From: Thermohalobaculum sp964475765
Lineage (GTDB): Bacteria; Pseudomonadota; Alphaproteobacteria; Rhodobacterales; Rhodobacteraceae
Assembly (NCBI GenBank): GCA_964475765.1
Contig: CAYYZH010000003.1
Location: 1 to 64,000 of the forward strand
Direction: 5' to 3'
DNA length: 64,000 nucleotides
Below the pieces are notes generated by a model. The model was not told where the DNA came from. It was given only the letters and a program-made list of their open reading frames with translations, and did no database searches. The translations under genes were made by a program, and so were the position numbers. Position 1 is the stretch's first letter. Every line of letters starts with the position of its first letter. Below, one piece after another: positions 1 to 7,998 of the stretch.

Positions 1-34
1 GTGGTCCGCTTGGAAGGTTCAGATGAACCGGAAT

Positions 35-205
35 TCAGGAGGACCAGAGAATGGGGGCTCTCCAGTCAGACGCTCGATACACGCCGAACCCAGCCAACTC
101 GGTGTCGTAGATCAGCGTGGGCTTGCCCGGGCTATCCGGCACGATGAGATGCTTGGCGACGGAGGCAGCCGTCAACTTGATCCTGAGTTTCTCCGTTCCT
201 GTCAT
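35..205 (-). pseudogene. Tyrosine recombinase (phage integrase) N-terminal remnant
   Basis: A 56-codon frame begins with ATG at 205 behind a purine-rich GAGGG. Its first ~43 residues look like the N-terminal arm-binding (DUF4102-type) region of tRNA-targeting integrases: Lys-Leu-Thr near the start, then a Tyr-Asp-x-Glu-Leu-x-Gly-Phe-Gly-Val motif. After about position 77 the similarity stops and the frame hits a stop at 35, far short of the ~400 residues expected. It lies directly downstream of the tRNA-Lys 3' end on the same strand, the usual place for an island or prophage integrase. Bases 1-75 appear unrelated and may be a deletion or insertion junction. Family assignment is good; the cause of truncation cannot be seen here. 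Confidence 0.55.
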
Positions 206-498
206 GATCGACCCTCTTCCCGAATTTCGTAGCAAATACGTAGCAAATCGCTTCCAACTCAGGCTAAGTCCGTACAACGCGTTTTCGGAAAAGCGAATAT
301 AAAACAGAGGGTTAGTCAGGTTGATCCAACTGTCTCAAAGTAGATGCAACGAGATCCAAGGCCAGTCAAAAACGCACCGCAATCAGTGCGTCTAAGCCGT
401 TGTAAAGATTGCGCCTTGCGGAAACTGGGCAAATAGCACCTGTTGGGAGCCGCAAACCGCGCATCCCAGAAAATCGCCCAAGGTATTGTGTTTAACAG
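206..498. other. Intergenic stretch between tRNA-Lys and the integrase remnant
   Basis: No convincing gene on either strand. By position this is where an att site and the integrase promoter would sit if the island reading is right. I did not find a second copy of the tRNA 3' end in the window, so no att core can be defined. Confidence 0.4.
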
Positions 499-574
499 TG
501 GTGAGCCGTGCAGGATTCGAACCTGCGACCCGCTGATTAAAAGTCAGCTGCTCTACCAACTGAGCTAACGGCCC
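499..574 (-). tRNA. tRNA-Lys (TTT anticodon)
   Basis: Read on the minus strand, the 76 bases fold as a complete cloverleaf. The seven-base acceptor stem GGGCCGT pairs with ACGGCTC with one G-T wobble. The D-arm begins GCTCAGTTGGTAGAGC, the anticodon loop is CTTTTAA with anticodon TTT, and the T-loop carries GGTTCGAATCC. The 3' CCA is encoded. The integrase remnant follows on the same strand, so this tRNA is the likely insertion site of a lost or neighbouring island. Confidence 0.95.
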
Positions 575-641
575 ACGCGGGCGCTTCCTAGTCTGCCCTT
601 GGGACCGGGTCAAGAGTGCTGGAGCAAAGGGCTCCAATGGG

Positions 642-1394
642 TCAGCCGGCATCACCGGAGTAGTCTACGGCGGTTAGATACAGCCCTTCAGGTGGGGCGA
701 CGGGACCGCAAGCGGTGCGGTTCCTTGCCTCCAGTGCCGTGTGCACCTGATCGGGCATCCATTTGCCCGCACCGACGCGCTCCAGCGTGCCGACAAAGCT
801 GCGCACTTGATTGTGTAAAAAACTCCGGGCGGAGAAGCGAAATCCGACCTCCGGACCATCCTCCTCAATCTCGACCCGGTCGAGGGTCTTGACCGGGGAG
901 GCAGACTGACAGTGGACCGACCGGAAAGTTGTGAAGTCATGGTGACCGACTAGGTGAGCAGCCGCCAACCGCATCGCCGCGACATCCAACATGAGCGGCA
1001 CGCGCCAGACCAGCCCTGCCTCCAGCGACAGAGGTGCACGGCGACACTGCACACGATAATGGTAGTGCCGGGCAGTGGCGCTAAACCGGGCATGGAACGT
1101 GTCGGGGACCGGTTCAGCAGCAAGAACAGCCACGGGATGCGGTTTGAGATGATGGTTCAACGCCTCGGACAGGCGAAACGGATCCCATGCCCGGGCAAGA
1201 TCGATATGGGCCGCCTGCCCCCGCGCGTGCACACCGGCATCGGTGCGTCCTGCGCCCTGCACCCGCACGTCCATAGACATCAGTCGAGCGAGGGCCGCTT
1301 CGAGCACGCCTTGCACGGACAGCCCTTCTGCCTGGCGCTGCCAGCCCACAAATGGGCCTCCATGATACTCCAATGTCAGCTTATAGCGTGGCAT
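642..1394 (-). CDS. truA: tRNA pseudouridine synthase A
   Basis: TruA converts uridines 38-40 in the anticodon arm of many tRNAs to pseudouridine in the cytosol. The 250-residue product has normal TruA length. It opens with Tyr-Lys-Leu-x-Leu-Glu-Tyr-His-Gly and carries the catalytic motif Gly-Ala-Gly-Arg-Thr-Asp-Ala-Gly-Val-His, whose Asp is the nucleophile, near residue 50. The ATG at 1394 was chosen because the family homology begins there; the open frame continues upstream but into sequence antisense to the YcjX gene. It is divergent from ycjX with about 110 bp between starts, and sits 67 bp from the tRNA-Lys gene. Confidence 0.95.
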   Translation of the reverse strand: MPRYKLTLEYHGGPFVGWQRQAEGLSVQGVLEAALARLMSMDVRVQGAGRTDAGVHARGQAAHIDLARAWDPFRLSEALNHHLKPHPVAVLAAEPVPDTFHARFSATARHYHYRVQCRRAPLSLEAGLVWRVPLMLDVAAMRLAAAHLVGHHDFTTFRSVHCQSASPVKTLDRVEIEEDGPEVGFRFSARSFLHNQVRSFVGTLERVGAGKWMPDQVHTALEARNRTACGPVAPPEGLYLTAVDYSGDAG

Positions 1395-1503
1395 GGCGAG
1401 CGCTTTACCGGCAAAGTCGTGTATGCGGCAAGCCACCGGTTGGGTTTCCCAGCCGGGACCCTTAGATAGCGCAGGCAGGGCGGAGACGGCAGGAGGAGCG
1501 GAT

Positions 1504-2937
1504 TTGGGCATCGGCGACTGGGCGGATGACCTGGTGCACGGGACCGAACAGGTCTGGCGCGGGGCGGGCGAGATCTTCGAGCCTGTTCTGCGGCTGGGCG
1601 TGACAGGCCTGTCCGGGGCGGGCAAGACCGTCTTTATCACGGCCTTTGTCGCGAGCCTTCTGAAACGAGGCCGCTTGCGGCTCTTGAAGGCCGAAGCAGA
1701 CGGCCGGATCCAGGCGGCCATGTTGCGCCCTCAACCAGACCCGGACGTGCCGAGGTTTGCTCTCGAGGAGCATCTGGCGGCCTTGACTGGTCCCAAGCCC
1801 ATCTGGCCGCAGTCGACCCGCCAGATCAGCCAGTTGCGGCTGTCGCTGAAGGTCACGCCGGCGGGGTTCTTCTCTGGGCTCACCGGGACGCGGACGGTAC
1901 ATATCGACATCATCGACTACCCCGGGGAGTGGCTGCTCGATCTGCCGCTTCTGGACAAGAGCTACGCCGCCTGGTCCGAGGAAGCCATTGCAGCCGCTGA
2001 AAGCCCGGCGCGCAAAGGGTATGCAGAAGACCTGCTGCGGCATCTGTCGCAGGCCGACCCATCGGCCGTGCATGACGAGATGGCAGCGAGCGCGTTGTCG
2101 GACGCGTTCAAATCCTATCTCGGGGCTTGCCGGGTGGCAGGGCTGTCGGCGTTGGCGCCGGGGCGTTTCCTGATGCCGGGCGATCTCGAAGGCTCTCCGG
2201 CGCTGACATTTGCGCCGCTGCCTGCCAAACAGCAAGGCGGGAGGGGCAGCCTTTACCGGCAGATGGAGGACCGGTTTGAGGCCTACAAGCGCGTGGTGGT
2301 CAAGCCGTTCTTTCGCAATCACTTTGCCCGGCTGGACCGGCAGGTGGTGCTGGTCGATGCGCTCGGGGCCTTGGCAAACGGACCGCGCGCGCTGGGGGAT
2401 TTGACAGCGGCGATGGCGGAGACACTGAGCTGTTTTCGCCATGGCGAGACCTCATGGCTGGATACGATCCTTGGCGGGCGACGCATCAATAAGCTGCTCT
2501 TTGTCGCTTCCAAGGCCGATCACCTGCACCATGAGCAGCATGGCAAGCTGACGCAGTTGGTCGAAGCGATGGTCGCAGAGGCAAGTCGCCGTGCCGCCTT
2601 CCAAGGCGCCGAGACGGGAGCGATGTCGATTGCAGCGATCCGCGCCAGCGTCGAGCAGGAGATCGAGCATCAGGGCGAAAGTGTCGGCGTGGTGCGCGGC
2701 GAGCGAGCAGAAGACGGCAAGGAAGTCGCTCTGTTTCCCGGCACACTGCCCGGCGATATGGCTGCACTTGTCAGCGGAACACCGGCAGCAGATGCGCCCG
2801 CCGTCTGGGATGCCGGAGCGGCATTCGCCCGACCGGCCTTAGCCCCGCCACGGTGGAGCAGCGACGGCGAGAACGGCCCGCCGCACATCCGGCTTGATCG
2901 TGCCATCGAATTCCTGATCGGAGACCGCCTGGAATGA
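1504..2937 (+). CDS. ycjX: YcjX family P-loop GTPase-like protein
   Basis: A 477-residue protein of the YcjX (DUF463) family, predicted nucleotide-binding proteins of unclear job that in enterobacteria belong to the phage-shock/envelope-stress neighbourhood. The Walker A motif Gly-Leu-Ser-Gly-Ala-Gly-Lys-Thr lies near residues 35-42, followed by Asp-Ile-Ile-Asp-Tyr-Pro-Gly-Glu in the switch/Walker B region. I chose the TTG start because a strong AGGAGGAG lies 5-6 bases upstream and the family N-terminus begins there; an ATG 111 bases further up has no such support and overlaps truA. The stop overlaps the next ATG (ATGA), which indicates coupled translation with ycjF. The family assignment is firm, the function not. 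Confidence 0.88.
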   Translation: MGIGDWADDLVHGTEQVWRGAGEIFEPVLRLGVTGLSGAGKTVFITAFVASLLKRGRLRLLKAEADGRIQAAMLRPQPDPDVPRFALEEHLAALTGPKPIWPQSTRQISQLRLSLKVTPAGFFSGLTGTRTVHIDIIDYPGEWLLDLPLLDKSYAAWSEEAIAAAESPARKGYAEDLLRHLSQADPSAVHDEMAASALSDAFKSYLGACRVAGLSALAPGRFLMPGDLEGSPALTFAPLPAKQQGGRGSLYRQMEDRFEAYKRVVVKPFFRNHFARLDRQVVLVDALGALANGPRALGDLTAAMAETLSCFRHGETSWLDTILGGRRINKLLFVASKADHLHHEQHGKLTQLVEAMVAEASRRAAFQGAETGAMSIAAIRASVEQEIEHQGESVGVVRGERAEDGKEVALFPGTLPGDMAALVSGTPAADAPAVWDAGAAFARPALAPPRWSSDGENGPPHIRLDRAIEFLIGDRLE

Positions 2938-3980
2938 CCCGCGATCCGAAAGACCAAGGCCAGAACGCACGGGGACCGCTGGTGCTCGAGATTGAGCAGA
3001 CCACGCTGCCCGAAGCTCCCAGTCCCGCAGAAGCTCCCCCGCCGATTGATGAGCCTGAAGCGGAGGTCTCGAGCGCCGAGCGCGCAATCGTGCTGGCGGC
3101 GGCCAAGCCTCGATGGGGGCTTGGCAAGCTGTTGCTGGGCCTTGCCGGCAGTCTGGTCGTTCTCTGGCTCGGGATCGCGGTCACCGACTTTATCACCGCG
3201 CTCTTTGTCCGGCATGAATGGCTAGGATGGATCGGCGGCGCATTACTGGCGGCGCTGGTTCTTGTTTTGATTATCCTCATCCTCAAGGAGTTGGCGGCGC
3301 TGGCACGCCTTGGCCGGGTGGAGATTGTCCGGACGCAGGCCGAAGATGTGCATGAAACCGGCTCGCGTGACGCGCTAAAGCAGGCCATGGCAGGGATCGA
3401 TCGGCTCTACCGCACACGGCCGGATCTGGAGTGGGCCCGCGAGCGGGTCGAGACGGCGCTCGCTGACACACCGGACCCTGCCGGGCAAATCAGCATCGCC
3501 GAGCGGGAATACATGGGTGTTCTCGACGAACGTGCGGAGGCGGCGGTCACGCGTGCGGCCCGTGATGTCGCAGCGGCCACCGCGCTGATCCCGCTCGCCT
3601 TCGCAGACATTCTCGCAGCTTTATACTGCAACCTGCGCATGGTCCGCGAGATTGCCGAGATCTATGGCGGGCGGGCCGGCTGGATCGGGTCCTGGCGCCT
3701 CATGCGGGCAGTTGCCGCGCATCTGGTTGCGACCGGCGCTGTGGCAGCGACGGACGACCTGCTTGGCCCACTGGTGGGCGGCGGTGTTCTGGGCAAGCTG
3801 TCACGGCGCTTTGGCGAAGGCGCAGTCAACGGTGCGCTGACGGCCCGCGTCGGGGTGGCGGCTCTTGAAGTCTGCCGCCCCCTGCCCTTTGTGGCCCGGC
3901 CAAAGCCCAGCGCTTCGGGGCTCGTGCTCAAAGCGCTACGATCCTGGCGTCGTGAACCTGACGCGCCGGCGGCATCCTGA
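2934..3980 (+). CDS. ycjF: YcjF-type inner membrane protein (UPF0283/TIGR01620)
   Basis: The 348-residue product has an acidic, proline-rich N-terminus (residues ~1-60), two closely spaced membrane segments at about 66-88 and 95-117, then a long mostly soluble alpha-helical C-terminal domain. This is the layout of the UPF0283 family, partners of YcjX. The start overlaps the ycjX stop by four bases. The protein probably recruits YcjX to the inner membrane; that is inference from conserved pairing. No further gene is joined to the operon: 107 bp separate it from the next start. Confidence 0.85.
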   Translation: MTRDPKDQGQNARGPLVLEIEQTTLPEAPSPAEAPPPIDEPEAEVSSAERAIVLAAAKPRWGLGKLLLGLAGSLVVLWLGIAVTDFITALFVRHEWLGWIGGALLAALVLVLIILILKELAALARLGRVEIVRTQAEDVHETGSRDALKQAMAGIDRLYRTRPDLEWARERVETALADTPDPAGQISIAEREYMGVLDERAEAAVTRAARDVAAATALIPLAFADILAALYCNLRMVREIAEIYGGRAGWIGSWRLMRAVAAHLVATGAVAATDDLLGPLVGGGVLGKLSRRFGEGAVNGALTARVGVAALEVCRPLPFVARPKPSASGLVLKALRSWRREPDAPAAS

Positions 3981-3999
3981 CGGAAAATCATCTGTTTAC

Positions 4000-4021
4000 G
4001 CGGGAAAAAGACTTTTCGCGC
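4000..4021. promoter_or_regulatory. Imperfect 22-bp palindrome upstream of the caspase-like gene
   Basis: Arms GCG-x-GAAAA and TTTTC-x-CGC match at eight of nine positions around a four-base centre. It sits 67 bp ahead of the caspase-like start in the only gap between ycjF and that gene. It could be an operator or part of a terminator for ycjXF; there is no T-run, so a terminator is less likely. Confidence 0.3.
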
Positions 4022-4087
4022 TGCCTCTTTCTGCGCAAAACTCTCCAGCAGGGTGGACGCAAGAACCACGAACGGGGAGAGAAATCC

Positions 4088-5893
4088 ATGAAACGCGCGC
4101 TGGCCCTGGCACTGACGGGCCTTCTGGGAACGACCTCGCTCGCTGCCGCCGATGGCGCAGCGCTAATCATCGGCAATGGCGACTATGATAACACCCACGA
4201 CGCGGTGACCGCCGAACGTGATGCCGAAGCAGTTTCGGAAGCGTTCGAGGAGCTTGGCTGGGATGTCACCAAGGGCTTCGATCTCGACCGCGACGGCATG
4301 CGAACTGCCCTCTCCGAGTTCTCCGACGCGATCCTCGAAGCCGACGAAATCGTCATCTACTATTCAGGCCATGCGATCCGGTCCGGCGGCATCACCTACC
4401 TCGCGCCAGTCGATGCCGAGGCCGAGACACTGATCGATGTCCTTTTCGACGGCGTGCCGTTCGATCATGTTTTGCAACTCGCTGCCGAGAAGGCCGGGCG
4501 CGCGGTCGTCTTCATTGATGGCGCCCAGCTCAGAGGTTTCACGCCAACAGACTTTGCGGAGCCCGGGCTGGACCAGCTTGAGGGCCCGGATGGGGTCCTC
4601 ATCGTGTCAGCGGCAGAACCCGGCCACGCCATCCGCCGGTCACGCTGGCGCGACAGCCGATTTGCACGCCTGATCATCGATCAGTTTCTGCAGCCCGGCG
4701 CCAGTGTCATGCAGACCGCCGAAGAAGCCGAGGATCCGACCTTTGTCGCGGGATCGGTCGAAGGCGACTTCATGCTCGCGCCCGCTCCGGAGCCGGTCGC
4801 TCAAAGCGAAGGTCTCGAGGCACAGATCGAACTAGCCTATTGGCGAACGGCCGAGCGCTCCGGGGATGTGAAGGACTATCAGGCCTATCTTGAGCGCTAT
4901 CCCAACGGGACATTCTCCAAGTTCGCGCGCCAACGGCTTGGCATCAAGGATCCCGAAGCCGAGATGCCTAAGGAGCCGGAAATTGATCCCAATATCCTGG
5001 CAGAGCGGGAACTGAACCTCAGCCGTATCCGCAAACGCCAGATTCAGGAATGGCTATTGGTTTTGGGGTACAATCCGCGAGGGATCGACGGGCTGTTCGG
5101 ACGCGGCTCGCGCAACGCGATCGCCGCCTGGCAGAAGGTAAACGGGTTCGAGCGCACCACATATCTGACCGCCGAACAAGTCGAACGTCTGTCGGTTGAT
5201 GGCGAAGCAGCTCTGGCCGAGCAACGACGAATCGCCGAGGAGCAGCGCAAGATCCGCGATGCCGAAGACAATGCCTATTGGAGCCAGACCGGCGCGAAGT
5301 CGACGCCTGAAGGGTATCGCACCTATCTGGAGGAGTACCCCGAAGGCCTGCACTCACGACTCGCTCGCGCGGCCCTGGCCAAAATCGCCGAGGCACAAGC
5401 GGATGCGGCTGCGCGCCGGGAACACGGGGTCTTTAAACAGGCCAAGTCTGCGGACACGGCAAAGGCGTATCGCGACTATCTCGGCGTCTATCCCGAAGGC
5501 ATATATCGAGATCAGGCATTGGCCCGTCTCGATGAGATCGAGGGAGAGGAGCGGCGCGCGGCCCAGATCAAGAAATTCCGAAAGATCGAAAGGGCCCTGG
5601 AACTGACGAAGCAGGACCGGGCCTCAATCGAACAGCGTCTTCGCTATCTCGGGTTCGAGACCGGAGAGATCGACGGCAACTTCGGAAAGAGCACCCGGTC
5701 GGCGATCAAAGGTTATCAGTCAAGCCGTGGGCTCACAGACACTGGTTTTCTCAACCAGGAAACCGTTGTGACACTCGTCCGCGAGACCAATCAACCGCAA
5801 CCGCAACAGGGCCAAGTACGGATCGACGGTGCCGAAGTGATCAAAGGTCTCCTCGATGCTCTGGGTGCTGGCCAGAAGGGTACCGAGCAGTAA
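4088..5893 (+). CDS. Exported pseudo-caspase with YPxG repeats and two peptidoglycan-binding domains
   Basis: A 601-residue protein with a signal peptide (1-20), a caspase-like (peptidase C14) fold at about 23-235, and two PG_binding_1 domains at about 316-368 and 512-564. Between them lie three copies of a ~35-residue unit ending Tyr-Leu-x-x-Tyr-Pro-x-Gly (about 250-284, 397-431, 449-482). The catalytic His is kept (Tyr-Tyr-Ser-Gly-His95), but the usual Asp-Ala-Cys nucleophile site reads Asp144-Gly-Ala146, so protease activity is unlikely. It is probably a cell-wall-bound scaffold or sensor in the periplasm; that is inference. ATG 4088 has GGGGAGAG upstream. The next gene follows after 19 bp. 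Confidence 0.8.
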   Translation: MKRALALALTGLLGTTSLAAADGAALIIGNGDYDNTHDAVTAERDAEAVSEAFEELGWDVTKGFDLDRDGMRTALSEFSDAILEADEIVIYYSGHAIRSGGITYLAPVDAEAETLIDVLFDGVPFDHVLQLAAEKAGRAVVFIDGAQLRGFTPTDFAEPGLDQLEGPDGVLIVSAAEPGHAIRRSRWRDSRFARLIIDQFLQPGASVMQTAEEAEDPTFVAGSVEGDFMLAPAPEPVAQSEGLEAQIELAYWRTAERSGDVKDYQAYLERYPNGTFSKFARQRLGIKDPEAEMPKEPEIDPNILAERELNLSRIRKRQIQEWLLVLGYNPRGIDGLFGRGSRNAIAAWQKVNGFERTTYLTAEQVERLSVDGEAALAEQRRIAEEQRKIRDAEDNAYWSQTGAKSTPEGYRTYLEEYPEGLHSRLARAALAKIAEAQADAAARREHGVFKQAKSADTAKAYRDYLGVYPEGIYRDQALARLDEIEGEERRAAQIKKFRKIERALELTKQDRASIEQRLRYLGFETGEIDGNFGKSTRSAIKGYQSSRGLTDTGFLNQETVVTLVRETNQPQPQQGQVRIDGAEVIKGLLDALGAGQKGTEQ

Positions 5894-5912
5894 CCGAGCC
5901 GCGACGAGAAAT

Positions 5913-6845
5913 ATGCCAGAGATCCTTATCACAGAGTTTATGGACCAGACGGCCGTGGATCGGATGTCGGCGGTCCATGATGTCGTCTACGATCCGGGTT
6001 TGGTCGATAAGCCGGAGCGATGTGTCGAGTTGATCGGCGCATGCCGCGCGATTGTTGTGCGTAACCGGACGCAAGTGCGGGGCGATCTACTGGACGCGGC
6101 ACAGAAGCTCGAATGTGTTGGTCGTCTTGGCGTCGGTCTCGATAACATCGATGGCCGGGCCTGTGAGCGGCGGAACATCACAGTCTATCCCGCGACCGGT
6201 GCCAATGATCAAAGCGTTGCCGAGTATGTGATCAGCATGGTGATGGTCTTGCTGCGCGGAGCTTATCTCTCGACAGCGGACGTCGTGGACGGGAGTTGGC
6301 CGCGTGCGGCGCTGATTGGCCGAGAGGTGACAGGCAAGACCCTTGGCCTTGTCGGCTATGGCGCGATTGCCCGCGAAGTGGCCGCCCGCGCTAAGGCGCT
6401 GGGAATATCCGTCATCGCCACTGATCCGTTCGTACCACCGGACGATCCGGCCTGGGGCATGGCAGAACAGACGAGTTTTGAGGCGCTACTAGCCCGGGCA
6501 GATGCCGTCAGCCTGCATACGCCTCTTACCGGTGAGACGCGCGACATGATCGGTCATCTCGAGCTTGCAATGATGCGCAAGGGCTCCGTTCTGGTGAACG
6601 CAGCGCGCGGTGGGCTTGTTGATGAGATCGCGCTTTGCGATAGCTTGCGGGCCGAACATCTGGCGGGAGCGGCTCTCGACACATTCTCGCAGGAGCCACT
6701 GGGCGCCGACTCGGGTGAGATTTTCAAGGATCTGCCCAACCTTATCTTGACCCCGCATATCGCGGGCGTCACCACCGAAGCCAATGTCCGAGTGAGCGCA
6801 CTGACTGCAGATCAAGTGCTCGCACATCTTTCCGGGAAGTCATGA
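5913..6845 (+). CDS. slcC: (S)-sulfolactate dehydrogenase-like D-2-hydroxyacid dehydrogenase
   Basis: A 310-residue NAD-dependent dehydrogenase of the D-3-phosphoglycerate dehydrogenase superfamily. The Rossmann motif Gly-Tyr-Gly-Ala-Ile-Ala is near residue 149. The catalytic triad is in Asn-Ala-Ala-Arg-Gly-Gly, a following Glu, and Thr-Pro-His-Ile-Ala-Gly near the end. The N-terminus resembles SlcC, which oxidises (S)-sulfolactate to 3-sulfopyruvate, and the next gene is a ComC-type enzyme that reduces sulfopyruvate to the (R) isomer. The pair together would racemise sulfolactate. ATG 5913 was chosen because the homology begins there with GACGAGAA upstream. It could instead act on another 2-hydroxyacid; the neighbour is the main argument. 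Confidence 0.75.
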   Translation: MPEILITEFMDQTAVDRMSAVHDVVYDPGLVDKPERCVELIGACRAIVVRNRTQVRGDLLDAAQKLECVGRLGVGLDNIDGRACERRNITVYPATGANDQSVAEYVISMVMVLLRGAYLSTADVVDGSWPRAALIGREVTGKTLGLVGYGAIAREVAARAKALGISVIATDPFVPPDDPAWGMAEQTSFEALLARADAVSLHTPLTGETRDMIGHLELAMMRKGSVLVNAARGGLVDEIALCDSLRAEHLAGAALDTFSQEPLGADSGEIFKDLPNLILTPHIAGVTTEANVRVSALTADQVLAHLSGKS

Positions 6846-7843
6846 CCGATAACCTCAGTATCGACGCCGCCCACGCCCTTGTTCTTGAGACCCTTGGGCG
6901 GTGCCGAACATCCCCTTCGAATGCCGCCCATGTCGCCGATGCGCTGATGGCTGCCGAGTTGGCAGGACAGGTTGGGCATGGCCTGCGCCGAGTGCCATCC
7001 TATGCCGGTCAGGCACTAAGCGGAAAAGTCGACGGGAATGCGACACCGCGATCGGAAGAGACACGACCCGGCACGCTGATGGTCGATGCAGGCCACGGAT
7101 TTGCCTATCCAGCGTTGGCTCTGGCGATGGAAGCCCTTCCGAAAATGGCGCAGGCTCAGGGCATTGCCCTTGCCGGCATCCGCCGTTCGCACCATGCCGG
7201 GGTTGCTGGCTGGTTTGTAGAACGGCTGGCCAAGAGCGGTCTGGTGGCGATGATGTTCGCTAATACGCCAGCAGCGATTGCCCCCACGGGCGGTGCAAGG
7301 GCGTTGTTCGGAACCAATCCGATCGCCTTTGCAGCACCGGTGCGGAACGCCGCTCCAGTGGTGATCGATCTCTCGCTGTCGACCGTCGCGCGGGGCAAGA
7401 TCATGGCCGCAGCCCAAAAGGGCGAAACCATTCCCGAAGACTGGGCCACAAATGCACAGGGTCAGCCAACAACCGATCCCGAGGCGGCGCTTGGCGGTAT
7501 GATGCAGCCCATTGGAGGTGCCAAGGGTGCAGCTCTTGCGTTGATGGTCGAAATTCTCGCCGCGGCGCTGACCGGAGCAACGCTCGCAGCCGACGCAAGC
7601 AGTTTCTTTGAAGCGGAGGGCCCAGCCCCGGGCACGGGCCAGTTGTTGATCGCCATAGATCCCGCTGCACTTGGCGGCGCCGAAACCACTGCACAGATCT
7701 CCGCACTTGCGGGCGCCTTCGAAGAAAACGGTACGGCACGGTTGCCCGGACAACGCCGTCGCGCGATTGCGGACAAAGTCCGGGCGGATGGCATTCCCGT
7801 CGACGCTGCGCTATTGGCCGAGATTGACAGACTTGGGCGGTAG
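6842..7843 (+). CDS. comC: (R)-sulfolactate dehydrogenase-like malate/L-lactate dehydrogenase family protein
   Basis: A 333-residue member of the LDH2/MDH2 NAD(P)H-dependent oxidoreductase family, not related to classical lactate dehydrogenases. Family marks include Arg-Arg-Ser-His-His-Ala-Gly (about 117-123), Ala-Pro-Thr-Gly-Gly...Gly-Thr-Asn-Pro (about 147-160), and Gly-Gly-Ala-Lys-Gly-Ala-Ala-Leu-Ala (about 225-233). It overlaps slcC by four bases (ATGA), so the two are made together. In the described slcC-comC pairs this enzyme handles the (R) isomer with sulfopyruvate as the shared keto acid. No sulfolyase (suyAB) or sulfopyruvate decarboxylase gene is present in the window, so where the carbon goes is unknown. 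Confidence 0.75.
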   Translation: MTDNLSIDAAHALVLETLGRCRTSPSNAAHVADALMAAELAGQVGHGLRRVPSYAGQALSGKVDGNATPRSEETRPGTLMVDAGHGFAYPALALAMEALPKMAQAQGIALAGIRRSHHAGVAGWFVERLAKSGLVAMMFANTPAAIAPTGGARALFGTNPIAFAAPVRNAAPVVIDLSLSTVARGKIMAAAQKGETIPEDWATNAQGQPTTDPEAALGGMMQPIGGAKGAALALMVEILAAALTGATLAADASSFFEAEGPAPGTGQLLIAIDPAALGGAETTAQISALAGAFEENGTARLPGQRRRAIADKVRADGIPVDAALLAEIDRLGR

Positions 7844-7909
7844 AATTCTAAAATTCACTCAATATTTCAATATACTATTGACCTTTGTTAACAGAAGTTG
7901 CACCGCGTT

Positions 7910-7938
7910 TTGACACCCGCCTCACGGTTTAGTTAGCG
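7910..7938 (+). promoter_or_regulatory. Possible promoter for the secreted repeat protein
   Basis: A perfect -35 TTGACA at 7910-7915 is followed after 17 bases by TTAGCG, a poor -10 box. It lies in an AT-rich 155-bp gap directly before the gene starting at 7999. Only the -35 is convincing. Confidence 0.3.
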
Positions 7939-7998
7939 ATCTTTCAACGGAAGATCTGCACGCGTACGTTCCTCATGTACAGGCGGTGGAGAACGTAA

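Noticed and set aside
1462..2442. A 326-codon minus-strand frame
   Set aside because: Shadow of ycjX; low-complexity Arg/Pro/Gln composition.
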